Positions 9,127 to 18,215 of a stretch of DNA of 64,000 bases are shown here, in pieces. Each line of letters begins with the position of its first letter. The stretch's first letter is position 1. Made by a program: the position numbers and the translations under genes. The notes under the pieces were generated by a model that searched no databases, was not told where the DNA came from, and worked only from the letters and a program-made list of their open reading frames with translations. Source of the DNA: Paenibacillus sp. JQZ6Y-1 (GTDB lineage: Bacteria; Bacillota; Bacilli; Paenibacillales; Paenibacillaceae); assembly GCF_040719145.1 (NCBI RefSeq), contig NZ_JBFDUZ010000001.1, forward strand, positions 2,976,001-3,040,000, written 5' to 3'.

Positions 9127-9792
9127 TTAGTCCAAATCAATAACACCCGCACGGGTAACATGCGGTAATGTAACGATATGAGTTAATACCCCATCTGTGG
9201 GTACACCATCCAGTTCAATCAGTGTCATCGCTTCGCCGCTGCGCGATTTGCGATCCACGTCCATAAAGCCGATATTCAGCTCCGCCTCGCTCAATGTGCG
9301 CGTAATATCCGCCAACACACCTTTGCTATCCATATGCTCGACGACCAGTGTCGGATATTGTCCCGAACCTTTGAGATCGAAGCCGTTTAACTCATGAATC
9401 TCGATATTTCCGCCGCCGATCGATGCGCCCGCCAATTCGGCAGTTTGTTCGCCAGCACGCAGTCGCAGACGTACAAAGTTCGGATGTGGATAATTACCTG
9501 ATCCTTTATCAAAATGAATGGTCATGCCCAGCCGATCCGCTTCCTCCGCTGCATCCGGCAGACGGGGATCATCGGTGCTGTAATCCAGCAGACCGCCCAC
9601 CAGCGCCAGATCGGTGCCGTGTCCCCAGTACGTTTCCGCAAAGGAACCGTACAGAATAATGTCCGCGTGCTCTGGCTGTTGTCCAAGCAACTGACGTGCT
9701 GCTCTGCCCAATCGTGCAGCACCTGCCGTATGAGAACTGGATGGACCGACCATGGAAGGTCCAATAATGTTGAACACATTTTTAAAACGCAT
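9127..9792 (-). CDS. sdaAB: L-serine dehydratase, iron-sulfur type, beta subunit
   Basis: The 221-residue protein begins MRFKNVFNIIGPSMVGPSSSHT, whose GPSSSHT motif is typical of the beta domain. It ends in an ACT domain (about 145-220: VVEHMDSKGVLADITRTLSE), a fold that often senses amino acids. The start at 9792 is preferred over a longer open frame because AGAGGAG lies just upstream and the alternative N-terminus would be translated riboswitch sequence. It forms the serine deaminase with sdaAA downstream. Confidence 0.95.
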   Translation of the reverse strand: MRFKNVFNIIGPSMVGPSSSHTAGAARLGRAARQLLGQQPEHADIILYGSFAETYWGHGTDLALVGGLLDYSTDDPRLPDAAEEADRLGMTIHFDKGSGNYPHPNFVRLRLRAGEQTAELAGASIGGGNIEIHELNGFDLKGSGQYPTLVVEHMDSKGVLADITRTLSEAELNIGFMDVDRKSRSGEAMTLIELDGVPTDGVLTHIVTLPHVTRAGVIDLD

Positions 9793-9895
9793 ATGACTCC
9801 TCTTTTCCGCTGCTGCATAATTGAGCAGGTATTGCTGATCTGTCCATGTACATGATATGCCGATCACATATAATCTTCCACCCAACAAGCACATC

Positions 9896-9939
9896 AAAAA
9901 GGACAGAGCAGGACCTGCGGCGGCCTGTATGCTCTGTCC
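9896..9939 (-). terminator. Expression-platform terminator of the glycine riboswitch
   Basis: Read on the minus strand, GGACAGAGCA pairs with TGCTCTGTCC around an inner GC-rich stem and is followed by five T residues. It sits between the second aptamer and the sdaAB start, so it can switch transcription of the operon on or off. Confidence 0.85.
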
Positions 9940-9942
9940 CGT

Positions 9943-10122
9943 GTACCTGAGAGTTTGGACGGATGATGATGTCGTATCCGTTGTACCCCTTGGGTGGCTG
10001 AATGCTCTCTCCAGAGTTGCGTCCGGCAGCGGTTCTTGATACCTGAGAGATTGGCAGACCGTTGGCTGGCGGCTGCTTGCTCCTTCGGTGGCGGATTGCG
10101 TACCTCCGCTAACTCTCCCGCT
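9943..10122 (-). ncRNA. Tandem glycine riboswitch upstream of sdaAB-sdaAA
   Basis: On the minus strand two similar aptamers follow each other. The first has GGGAGAG, CACCGAAGGAGCAA and CTCTCAGGT; the second has CTCTGGAGAGA, CACCCAAGGGG and CTCTCAGGT. These are the conserved P1, core and closing segments of gcvT-type glycine aptamers, and the short linker between them is typical of the tandem class. A terminator hairpin follows at once. The best known versions activate glycine cleavage genes when glycine is bound; here the controlled operon encodes serine deaminase. An ON response to glycine is an inference. Confidence 0.92.
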
Positions 10123-10189
10123 GTCTTCATTCGCATGTATAGGTTGAAATGAACACCGCCGAATGCCCGGCATGTTCCTGATCATTCCT

Positions 10190-10218
10190 AGCTTAATCCA
10201 GCCGCTGAACGCTGTCAA
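10190..10218 (-). promoter_or_regulatory. Candidate promoter of the riboswitch-sdaAB-sdaAA transcript
   Basis: On the minus strand TTGACA (10213-10218) is followed after 17 bases by TAAGCT (10190-10195), a perfect -35 box with a weak -10 box. It is placed about 70 bases before the first aptamer. Confidence 0.5.
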
Positions 10219-10290
10219 TTGCCATAGGGAAAATAAGTTGCATATCTGACATATGCGGTCAACCTTCTTGTTATATGAGTACCATGCGCA

Positions 10291-13077
10291 TCAATCTGTC
10301 AGCTCCTCAGATACTTCCAGCAGCGGCAAACGAATGACGAATACCGAGCCTTTGCCCCGCGATGAAGTGAAGCTGAGCACACCTTTGTGATCATTCACAA
10401 TACGCTGAGCGATGAACAGTCCTAGACCTGTACCACGAATCCGCCGCGATTCGGTGGAACCGGAACGGAAGAACTTTTGGAAAATACGTGGCTGATCCTG
10501 CTCAGAGATACCAATACCATAATCCTCTACCTCCACCAGCACCTGACGATCCTGCCGACGTACCCGAATATCGACCGGACGATCCTCTGGCGAATACTTC
10601 AGTGCGTTGCCTATCAAATTACTAATTACCTGAATCATACGATTGTGATCGCCCCATACATACAGCTCCTGCTGCTCCAGCTCTACATGCAGTCGATCAC
10701 GAGACTGAATATCCCACTGCCAGCAAATCATTTGTACCAATTCATCCAGCTGAATATAGCTCATCAGATACTCGGCATGCCCTGCCTCAATCCGCTGACT
10801 ATCCAGAAATTCATCCAGCAGTCTAGACAAGCGCCCACCTTCAAACTGAATCGTATTCATAAATTCGCGCCGTCGCTCTGCCGGAATATCGTCGTACATC
10901 GACAACATTTCAATATAGCCCATGATCGCGGATAACGGTGTACGCAGTTCATGCGATACGACAGCAATCAGCTCATTTTGCAGCTGCTTGACTCTCTTCT
11001 CCTCTGTACAATCACGGAAAATCAACAAAAACCCTTGATCCGCCCCACTTGCCGCATCCGTAATCGGGGTTACATGTAGAGATAACAAACGCTCGTCCTG
11101 CATCTGGATCACACAGCCCTGCTCCCATTCCTCGTGATGATCCAAACATTCATACAGCCGATCACTCAGAATGAACGTATCGGATATTAATTGTGACTGG
11201 ATATGCGCCAACACTTCACTAACAGGCTTGCCACTGTAATCCTCTAATCCAAATAACATCTGCATTGTCGGATTAATGAGCGATACCATCCGCCGCTCAT
11301 CGCACATAATGATACCTTCCTGCACCGTTTGCAGCAGATTTCCGGTAATACTTTTTTGCATGCGGGCAGCACCTTGTTCTTCTAGCAATCGCTCAGTCAA
11401 TTGCTGTAGCTGACGTTCATGCTCACTATTGCGTGCCAGTGCCTGCTCTTGTTCCGTCAGATCATGCAGGAAAAAAGTATGCACCGCCGCTCCTTCATTT
11501 AGCACCTCACTACGCGTTAATTCTGCGGTAAATGTACTGCCGTCCAGCCGAAAAGCTAGGACGGTGCTGCTATCCCGGTTATCGTCGTTCGAGCGTCCAT
11601 TAATACGAATCAGATCAGACAGCGGCAATCCAGACACTTCAGTTAGCTCACAGCGGAACATGCGCTCTGCCGCCGGATTCATCTCTGTAATGCGCAATCG
11701 GCTATCCGTAGAGATGATGCCATCGACCGCCATTTTCAGAATCGTGCTCTTCTGTGCTTCGCTTTCCGCTAGATCGAAGGTACGCTCCACAACACGGATT
11801 TCCAGCAGCTCTTTGTCTTTTTGAATCTGTACAAATTGATATTCCAGCGTGCCTACCATCTGCTGGAAATTGTGAATCAGCTTGCGCATCTCCACAATGC
11901 TGCTTTTTGGCCATTCCAGTGTACGATTTTCACGCAGCTTTTGCGGAATATGGCTGGTAGCATCCACCAATCGCTGTAGCGGTATAGCGATTTTGCGTCC
12001 GATCAGCTGAGCAAGCACCCCTGCCAGCACAATGATGCCAAGCAGGCGCAGCATCATTTTCAAATAGAAATCGTAGATTGGATACAGATGATAGGAAAAT
12101 GGCAACACCAGAATCAATCGCTGATTCGTCGCGAGTGTCGTGTTTAATACAAAATAAGAGCGTTGCCAGCGATCCGGCTGATACACTGTATCTACCGGAT
12201 ACTGGACATAGACCGATAATGGATCATGCTGTTGCAGCAACGATTGTTCATAGCCCGTACCTTCAGTGAACTTGCTGATCTGCGTCGATTCGATGGTCGT
12301 CGCTCGGACACTGTTGTGATCGTCCACAATAATCGAATCAATGGCAAAATCCTGCTTGTACGCATCCATGAGATGTTGCTGCTCGGAGCCTTCCAATTGC
12401 TCCAGTCTGGTAATATACATGCGCGATGAACGCTCTACATAATTGGAGCCAAAGCGTAGCATATCTTGAAACTGCTGACTGCCATTCACGAACAAAATCA
12501 GAATCGAGCTAGTCATAACCAGCATCAGCAAATATTTAAATACAATACAACGAATCGTCATATAGTAGTAAGGCCGTTTGCCAATGCGCACCCGATTCAG
12601 CAAAAAGACCACAATCGCCGAAGCCAACAGCGCATTGCAGATCCCGTTTAATAGTTGGTTAATCAGCAGCAGCCAAACAAGTCGCATGTCCATGCTGTTC
12701 TGCCAGAACAAGGCATTCACACCATAGATGATTGGTAGAGCTACCGTGATCCAAAACAGCATGTCTAGCTTGAGCAGACTGGAACGTGGAAAAAATCGAA
12801 ATCCCAAGGTCAGCCACAGCATTTCCAGTCCATGCAGTACGATTGTCGTTGAGAATGAACCGGTCCATAGCAGAGGAATATGGATCAGCAGCAATGTAGG
12901 CACCGCAAAGGCAAGACCGTACAGTCGAAGCACGACCAGCAGCGCCACACTGCCGAATACAAATTGCAACGCAAAGGAAAGGTCCAGCACCCAGTAATTG
13001 AGCGCAGCACCCAGCAGTGTAAGGATGATCGTACCGATCCATGGTGATGTAAATGATTGAAGTAGTCTGTAATTCAT
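10291..13077 (-). CDS. Membrane sensor histidine kinase with HAMP and two PAS domains
   Basis: The 928-residue protein has about six hydrophobic helices in residues 1-200, an exposed segment (about 210-330), another membrane helix (LLGIIVLAGVLAQLIG), a HAMP-like linker, and two PAS domains (about 440-545 and 575-690). The kinase core has the H-box AVVSHELRTP (His near 705), N-box ISNLIGNALKYSP, G1 box VEDYGIGIS, F box FQKFFR and G2 box GTGLGLFIA. It should autophosphorylate and pass phosphate to the response regulator encoded divergently at 13651. The multi-helix N-terminus suggests sensing in or near the membrane; the signal is unknown. GAAAGGG upstream supports the start. Confidence 0.93.
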   Translation of the reverse strand: MNYRLLQSFTSPWIGTIILTLLGAALNYWVLDLSFALQFVFGSVALLVVLRLYGLAFAVPTLLLIHIPLLWTGSFSTTIVLHGLEMLWLTLGFRFFPRSSLLKLDMLFWITVALPIIYGVNALFWQNSMDMRLVWLLLINQLLNGICNALLASAIVVFLLNRVRIGKRPYYYMTIRCIVFKYLLMLVMTSSILILFVNGSQQFQDMLRFGSNYVERSSRMYITRLEQLEGSEQQHLMDAYKQDFAIDSIIVDDHNSVRATTIESTQISKFTEGTGYEQSLLQQHDPLSVYVQYPVDTVYQPDRWQRSYFVLNTTLATNQRLILVLPFSYHLYPIYDFYLKMMLRLLGIIVLAGVLAQLIGRKIAIPLQRLVDATSHIPQKLRENRTLEWPKSSIVEMRKLIHNFQQMVGTLEYQFVQIQKDKELLEIRVVERTFDLAESEAQKSTILKMAVDGIISTDSRLRITEMNPAAERMFRCELTEVSGLPLSDLIRINGRSNDDNRDSSTVLAFRLDGSTFTAELTRSEVLNEGAAVHTFFLHDLTEQEQALARNSEHERQLQQLTERLLEEQGAARMQKSITGNLLQTVQEGIIMCDERRMVSLINPTMQMLFGLEDYSGKPVSEVLAHIQSQLISDTFILSDRLYECLDHHEEWEQGCVIQMQDERLLSLHVTPITDAASGADQGFLLIFRDCTEEKRVKQLQNELIAVVSHELRTPLSAIMGYIEMLSMYDDIPAERRREFMNTIQFEGGRLSRLLDEFLDSQRIEAGHAEYLMSYIQLDELVQMICWQWDIQSRDRLHVELEQQELYVWGDHNRMIQVISNLIGNALKYSPEDRPVDIRVRRQDRQVLVEVEDYGIGISEQDQPRIFQKFFRSGSTESRRIRGTGLGLFIAQRIVNDHKGVLSFTSSRGKGSVFVIRLPLLEVSEELTD

Positions 13078-13301
13078 AATTAACGGCCCTTTCCATTGCG
13101 GACAGCAATCGCACCTGAAAGACCGTCTGGCTTCGGGATAGACCCGGGATACGCGCGGCGCATCCGCTCATCTGTACTTCCAACACGTGTATGCTGACTG
13201 TCATTTGATTTACTAAAAATATTCCATATCCCCCATATCGTCTATCAATGGTACAATATATCCGTATTTACCAATCGGCAGGCTTACAGTATCTTAATCA
13301 T

Positions 13302-13331
13302 TAAGACAATAAGATAACCAAGTAAGACAAT
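13302..13331 (+). promoter_or_regulatory. Direct repeat in the divergent kinase/regulator intergenic region
   Basis: TAAGACAAT occurs at 13302-13310 and again at 13323-13331, exactly 21 bases (two helical turns) apart, with the partial copy TAAGATA at 13310-13316 between them. OmpR-family regulators usually bind such phased direct repeats, so this is a candidate site for the adjacent response regulator. The rest of the 573-base gap (13078-13650) shows no convincing gene or RNA. Confidence 0.35.
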
Positions 13332-13650
13332 TATAACCGCAAACATCCAATCAGAGAATCATAGGACTCGTGACCATTCCGTTACTATTCATTGTCAAAC
13401 TCTTTTACATATGCACTCAGGGATATTATTTTGCCGTGGCAGCTATCCGCATCATATGTGCTTGATCACCGTCATGACGATTGTTCTGTCCGACATTGCC
13501 TGCCTCTGGTTCATTGATGTAAACCTGTTCCCTTTTATCTTCCAAGATTCGTATCACGGGCCGAATTGGATTACTTTTCAATCATTTTACCGGCACTCCT
13601 TATCGCCCGACCGGATACAGCCCTAATTTTCGTACAGGAGAGTGACAGCA

Positions 13651-14352
13651 ATGCCTACCAAAGTTTTGCTTATTGAAGATGAAAAAAGCCTTGCCGATAT
13701 GATCGCCTTTTTCCTTCAGGAAGAAGGCTATGATACCCAATTAATTCACGATGCCAGCGATGCGCTGGAGCTCATCAATGAATATGGTCCCGATATCGTC
13801 GTAACCGATCTGATGCTGCCTGATTTGAGCGGCAGTGAGCTGGTGCGCCGCATTCGCCAGCAGTCGACCGTTCCCGTGCTGATGATCTCTGCCAATACGA
13901 TGCTAAATGAGCGACTGAAGGCATTGGAGAGCGGCGCAGATGATTTCCTATGCAAACCGTTTAGTTTAAAAGAATTGGATGCCCGCATCAAAGCACTGCT
14001 GCGTCGTAGTGAGCTGCATCGGATGAATGGGTATAGCCTGTCTACCAGCCATACGCAAAATCGTGTCTCGGTTAACGATTATCGGCATAGTTTGTTTGTG
14101 GAGGATCAGGAGGTTGAGGTGACCCAGATCGAATTTGCCATTATGAAGGAATTGCATAATTCGCCGGGCAAAGTGTTCACCCGCAACGAGCTGATGGATC
14201 GTATCAAAGGCGGCGATCGCGCCTATCTGGATCGTACGATTGATGTGCATATCTCTAATCTACGCAAAAAAATCGAACGTGATCCAAAAAATCCAGAGCA
14301 TATTCTGACTGTCTGGGGTACTGGCTACAAATATGTGCAGGTCGCGGAGTAA
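13651..14352 (+). CDS. OmpR-family response regulator
   Basis: The 233-residue protein has a receiver domain with the acidic pair in LLIEDE, the phosphoacceptor Asp in IVVTDLMLP (about residue 53) and the conserved Lys in FLCKPFS. The C-terminal winged helix ends in LDRTIDVHISNLRKKI and GTGYKY. ATG 13651 is favoured over GTG 13642 because AGGAG at 13636-13640 is 10 bases upstream. It is the likely partner of the divergently encoded histidine kinase. Confidence 0.93.
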   Translation: MPTKVLLIEDEKSLADMIAFFLQEEGYDTQLIHDASDALELINEYGPDIVVTDLMLPDLSGSELVRRIRQQSTVPVLMISANTMLNERLKALESGADDFLCKPFSLKELDARIKALLRRSELHRMNGYSLSTSHTQNRVSVNDYRHSLFVEDQEVEVTQIEFAIMKELHNSPGKVFTRNELMDRIKGGDRAYLDRTIDVHISNLRKKIERDPKNPEHILTVWGTGYKYVQVAE

Positions 14353-14430
14353 ATCTTCATATGTTAATCCTGAAACACAATGTTGATACATGTGAGAAAG
14401 TACGCAGCTGCTTTTGATAAGGAATATACC

Positions 14431-14462
14431 GGGCGATCGCTTATGATCGCCCGTCTGTTTTG
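14431..14462 (+). terminator. Terminator after the response regulator
   Basis: GGGCGATC and GATCGCCC form an 8-bp perfect stem with a 6-base loop. The following T-tract is interrupted, so strength may be modest. Confidence 0.6.
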
Positions 14463-14506
14463 ACCATTTTGATCATCGCTGACAAGCAGTATAGGAGAAT
14501 GTACCA

Positions 14507-15514
14507 ATGACTCAGGTTATCGCCAAGCGAGAACACTGGATTCCGCTTGAATTATTGTATGTAATCGGCATTATTGCCATCTCGTTTTCATCTATTTTTA
14601 TTCGCTGGTCGGATGCCAATGTATCAGCAATCGCCATGTACCGATTATATTTAACCGATCTACTATTGTTGCCGCTCGCGCTGCGACATTACCGCGCATT
14701 ATTCAATATCCCGCTACGTGCATGGCTGATGCTGGCATTGTCCGGTATCATGCTGGCGCTACATTTTCTACTGTGGATGGGTTCGCTGCGGCTGACGACG
14801 GTTGCTAGCTCCACAGTTATTTTGACATTGGAGCCAATTATGGTTGTCATCGGATCGTATGTTTTGTTCAAGACACGTACGAATCGCTTTATGATTATCG
14901 GGATGGCGCTGGCGGTGATCGGTTCGATTGCGATTGGCTGGGGCGATTTTAAAGTGTCCGGTACGGCATTTCAGGGCGATATGCTGTCCTTTTTCGGCAC
15001 GATTGCTGTAGCCGTTCATATGCTGATTAGCAAGCAGGTACGAGCGCATATGGATGCGCTGGTGTATAATTTCTGGGTGTTTTTCATGGCAGCGACGGTG
15101 CTGGCAGGATACAATCTCGTAAACGATGTTCCGTTTACCGGCTATGATGCACGCGATTGGGGTGTGTTCTGGCTGCTTGCGCTGGTGCCGACGCTGTTTG
15201 GACATTATCTGTTCAATTGGTTGCTCAAATATATGAATGCTGGTGCTGTCTCCATGGCAGTGCTTGGCGAACCGGTCTTCTCCTCGCTGCTGGCATTCTG
15301 GCTGCTGGGCGAAGCGCTAAGTGGTATGCAGCTTGGTGCAGGTACCCTGATTCTGATTGGCGTATGGATCTTTATCCAGTTTGGCAATGAAAAAGAAGAG
15401 ACATTGGTGCCGCCAGATATTATGGCGCCAGAGCATGAAGCCGGTGAGGAAGCGACTGCGACTGCATCCCATTCATCCACTGGCTCCCTTCACACCGAAG
15501 CAGGCAAAAAGTAA
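14507..15514 (+). CDS. EamA/DMT-family transporter
   Basis: The 335-residue protein shows about ten hydrophobic helices in two similar halves, as in drug/metabolite (EamA) transporters. It includes the typical IIAISFSSIFIRWSD start and SSTVILTLEPI in the first half, and AVSMAVLGEPVFSSLLAFWLLGE in the second. It probably exports a metabolite or amino acid; the substrate is not predictable. The last 40 residues are charged and Thr/Ser-rich and should be cytosolic. ATAGGAGA upstream sets the start, and a terminator follows. Confidence 0.88.
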   Translation: MTQVIAKREHWIPLELLYVIGIIAISFSSIFIRWSDANVSAIAMYRLYLTDLLLLPLALRHYRALFNIPLRAWLMLALSGIMLALHFLLWMGSLRLTTVASSTVILTLEPIMVVIGSYVLFKTRTNRFMIIGMALAVIGSIAIGWGDFKVSGTAFQGDMLSFFGTIAVAVHMLISKQVRAHMDALVYNFWVFFMAATVLAGYNLVNDVPFTGYDARDWGVFWLLALVPTLFGHYLFNWLLKYMNAGAVSMAVLGEPVFSSLLAFWLLGEALSGMQLGAGTLILIGVWIFIQFGNEKEETLVPPDIMAPEHEAGEEATATASHSSTGSLHTEAGKK

Positions 15515-15540
15515 ACGATAAACTAGGTAAACGTATACTA

Positions 15541-15584
15541 AAAAGCTTCCTGTCCGCTTATAAAGGCGACGCAGGAAGCTTTTT
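15541..15584. terminator. Bidirectional terminator between the EamA and Mrr-like genes
   Basis: AAAAGCTTCCTG and CAGGAAGCTTTT form a 12-bp perfect outer stem with T-runs on both strands. Confidence 0.85.
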
Positions 15585-15645
15585 GTTCATTTACAGACCA
15601 TAGATCATGCCTATGCGCTGAGCATTTCATGAGATGATTTTAAGA

Positions 15646-16311
15646 TCAGCGCCGTCCTTTTCCAGCTTTACCGGAACGCAGCAGAGCCTGCAACGGCTCC
15701 TCCGCTTCTTCCGCTTGCTCCCACGGCGACACCACCAGTTCGGCTTCACTTTCGATCAGATCCATCGCTTCCTCATATCGTCCCGCCTTAAAGCTGCGAA
15801 TCACGAATAGCAGATCCTCCCGTCCAAGCAGCTTCACCTCATTCACACCTGCTAGCGTCTGACATGATCCGGTAAATCGCTCCGCAGAAGTAAGCACAAT
15901 CGAACGCTCTGCCTGATAATAGCGCATTGACCCGTATACCTCCTGCACCGCATCCAGCCCAATCGCTTGACTCGCCTGATAACGCTTTGCCTGCAATACA
16001 TTACGTACACCGAGCCGATCCGTAAATACTAAATCCGCACCGTAATCACTGCTATCCTTCGTTTTAAAGGCATCATCATATCCTAGCTCACTGAACAATC
16101 GGTGCAAATAACGTTCAAACTCCCAGCCTTCCATCTCATCAATATCTGCAATCGTAATCCGGCGTGGGTCCAGCCGCAACCGCCGCATCCGCGCCACATA
16201 ACGCCGAATGGCACGTACCATCCACCAAGCGACTAGCAGCAAGAGTACAACCGCTACGATGATGACCCATAACCGCTGTTCATTCCATACGTGCATAAAC
16301 GTCTCCAACAT
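15646..16311 (-). CDS. Membrane-anchored Mrr-type restriction endonuclease-like protein
   Basis: The 221-residue protein has one transmembrane helix near the N-terminus (VIIVAVVLLLLVAWWMV, about 15-32). A Mrr-like nuclease domain follows (about 60-180), with WEFERYLHRLFSELGY, the catalytic-type Asp in DYGADLVF and the QAKRY motif. Such proteins are modified-DNA-dependent nucleases or nuclease-fold proteins; many membrane-anchored members have no proven activity. The C-terminal tail is acidic and then basic. No methylase or other restriction gene is nearby. GAAGGAAGGG precedes the start. Confidence 0.85.
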   Translation of the reverse strand: MLETFMHVWNEQRLWVIIVAVVLLLLVAWWMVRAIRRYVARMRRLRLDPRRITIADIDEMEGWEFERYLHRLFSELGYDDAFKTKDSSDYGADLVFTDRLGVRNVLQAKRYQASQAIGLDAVQEVYGSMRYYQAERSIVLTSAERFTGSCQTLAGVNEVKLLGREDLLFVIRSFKAGRYEEAMDLIESEAELVVSPWEQAEEAEEPLQALLRSGKAGKGRR

Positions 16312-16571
16312 CTATGTATCCCTTCCTTCTGACTGCGTGCATAGTTGGAGTAACTATACCAGATCGGCGGCGGTTCGCACAGCGTTTCCTGTACTTTCTT
16401 TTCGGAAAAGCAGTTCTCTTTCCCTCTACAAATAAGCGCCCAATCAGTGCCGAGCAGCATCGGCAAATGATCGAACGCTTGTACAATGTACCGCTTCTTC
16501 AGATAGATTGTATTCATGTACAGCCAGCAGGATATACTGCAGCCATACTTAGGCAGACAACGTCTCTACTC

Positions 16572-18215
16572 CTACCTTAATCCTGACGAAATACTGCCCA
16601 GCACACCATGCTCCTGCCAGTATTCCACTGCAAAATCCTCGGCATACTCCGGCAACTCTCCCGCCAGCAACCGATCATTGTGGCGCCGCAACGCCTGCAT
16701 CGCGCGTTGGAATAATGGCACTGCATAATGCAGCACCGACTCAGCTGTATAATTAAGCGATAAGCGGCGTCCTTGATCCTCATCTGCCTTGTATCCAATC
16801 TGCACACTTTGCGAGCCGTCTGCCTGATTGCAGATACTATAGAAATAATTTTCGTGACGCGTTGTACCGTAGGCGTCTACATACTGACGTCCAATCCGCA
16901 GCAAAGGTGTTTGCGGCTCCCCATTGAACAGCGCGCCCGGCTGCCGAAACGCAATAAACAGCGGACCCAGCCACAATCCATGCCGCTGCTCATCGTAAAA
17001 GTCATCGTACGGCTCCGCCAGCGGCAGCGAAAGCAATTCCTTGATCTGCTCTGGCTGGATCAATTTCCGCGCAAATTCATAATTCGATACCGATTGCAGC
17101 AAGGTCGCCCAGCCCTGCTCCGCAAGCCGATGAAATGCACTTGGCGCCCCCTGATTCAGCGTATGCCATTCGGTATCAGCACCATCGAGATAGCGGAACT
17201 TGCGCGATACCTGCCACAAATATGCCGAATTGCCGGACAATACCCCCGGTAAAATATCCCGTTGCTGCTCTACTGGCTCACTGCGCAGCAAGACTGCCTG
17301 CTGCCCCCGATTCTGAATGTAGATGCTCTGAAAGCAGCCCTCCATCCCTTCATCGCCGTAAGCAACCGCGCGCACAAATACATCTTCTGTCCAAAATTCA
17401 TAACATGGCGCCGTATCCTCAGGATGACGCATACAGAGCAGTGAAGCATCCGTCACCCGCCGCATATTGACCGGATTTACATCCGTATTTTCGAATAGCA
17501 AGGGAATCTCGGGTAGCACTGGCTTGTGGACACGGTCTATATAGATGACCGGCTTGTCAGCAAGCAGTCTCGCCATCATGCGTGTACGATGCAACTCTGG
17601 CTGATCACCATCAAGCCCTTGCACACAGCTCTTCTCAAAAGCAGACAACCGATCCACACCATCCCACGGTGTAGCTGGTTCTAGATCATACCAGCAGGCA
17701 CGGTACTGCATCGTGCCGTGTGCATGTATGCTGTAATCATTCGTACAAAGCAGTAGCCCAGCAGATACTTGACCACCAACCGTCAATATGCCCTGATCCT
17801 CATCCCCCCAGAGCAATTGCTCCACTGTGAGATCACCAGTCACATATACCTCCTGCCCGCCAATCAGCATATGCGAAGTATGCAGATGACCAAGTACAAT
17901 CAAGTTCACTGCCTGCGTCGTATGCTCATTGGCAATCAGCTGCCGAACGGTAAGATCGCCATCTACCAGCAGTAGTGGCATCTCCTGCTCTGCTAAAGTT
18001 TGTCGTTCGTCCCCATGCTCATCTGGCGCCCAATCCGTCGATTGTGGATGATCTAGATTCAGCGTATCCAGCTCCAAATGCCCATGATGGTACAAAATCG
18101 TCTGCTCATCAAAAGCTCCATCTTTTCTATGATTCCACCAGACAACCTGACTGTCAGCCGGCAGCTTATGCACAATATCCGAAAATTTCAGCTTTTCATA
18201 GGGTCCGGTCTTCAT
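16572..18215 (-). CDS. Unrecognised protein with bactofilin-like beta-strand repeat region
   Basis: The protein has 547 residues and was not recognised. Residues about 80-160 show a repeated short-strand pattern (LLVDGDLTVRQLI, LIVLGHLHTSHML, VYVTGDLTVEQLL, LTVGGQVSAGLLL) like the right-handed helix of polymer-forming bactofilin-type proteins. The rest (about 165-547) is Trp/Tyr/Gln-rich and soluble, with no signal peptide or membrane helix. The start at 18215 follows GAGGAGG; a longer open frame to 18302 lacks a site. It stands alone, transcribed away from the chemoreceptor. A structural or contact-related role is possible but not shown. Confidence 0.7.
   Translation of the reverse strand: MKTGPYEKLKFSDIVHKLPADSQVVWWNHRKDGAFDEQTILYHHGHLELDTLNLDHPQSTDWAPDEHGDERQTLAEQEMPLLLVDGDLTVRQLIANEHTTQAVNLIVLGHLHTSHMLIGGQEVYVTGDLTVEQLLWGDEDQGILTVGGQVSAGLLLCTNDYSIHAHGTMQYRACWYDLEPATPWDGVDRLSAFEKSCVQGLDGDQPELHRTRMMARLLADKPVIYIDRVHKPVLPEIPLLFENTDVNPVNMRRVTDASLLCMRHPEDTAPCYEFWTEDVFVRAVAYGDEGMEGCFQSIYIQNRGQQAVLLRSEPVEQQRDILPGVLSGNSAYLWQVSRKFRYLDGADTEWHTLNQGAPSAFHRLAEQGWATLLQSVSNYEFARKLIQPEQIKELLSLPLAEPYDDFYDEQRHGLWLGPLFIAFRQPGALFNGEPQTPLLRIGRQYVDAYGTTRHENYFYSICNQADGSQSVQIGYKADEDQGRRLSLNYTAESVLHYAVPLFQRAMQALRRHNDRLLAGELPEYAEDFAVEYWQEHGVLGSISSGLR

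Noticed and set aside
9793-10218. Longer N-terminus for the serine deaminase beta subunit
   Set aside because: The open frame runs through the glycine riboswitch and terminator, and the true start has its own ribosome binding site.
13411-13626. 71-codon open frame in the kinase/regulator intergenic region
   Set aside because: No ribosome binding site, unusual composition, and it ends just before the real regulator start; probably chance.
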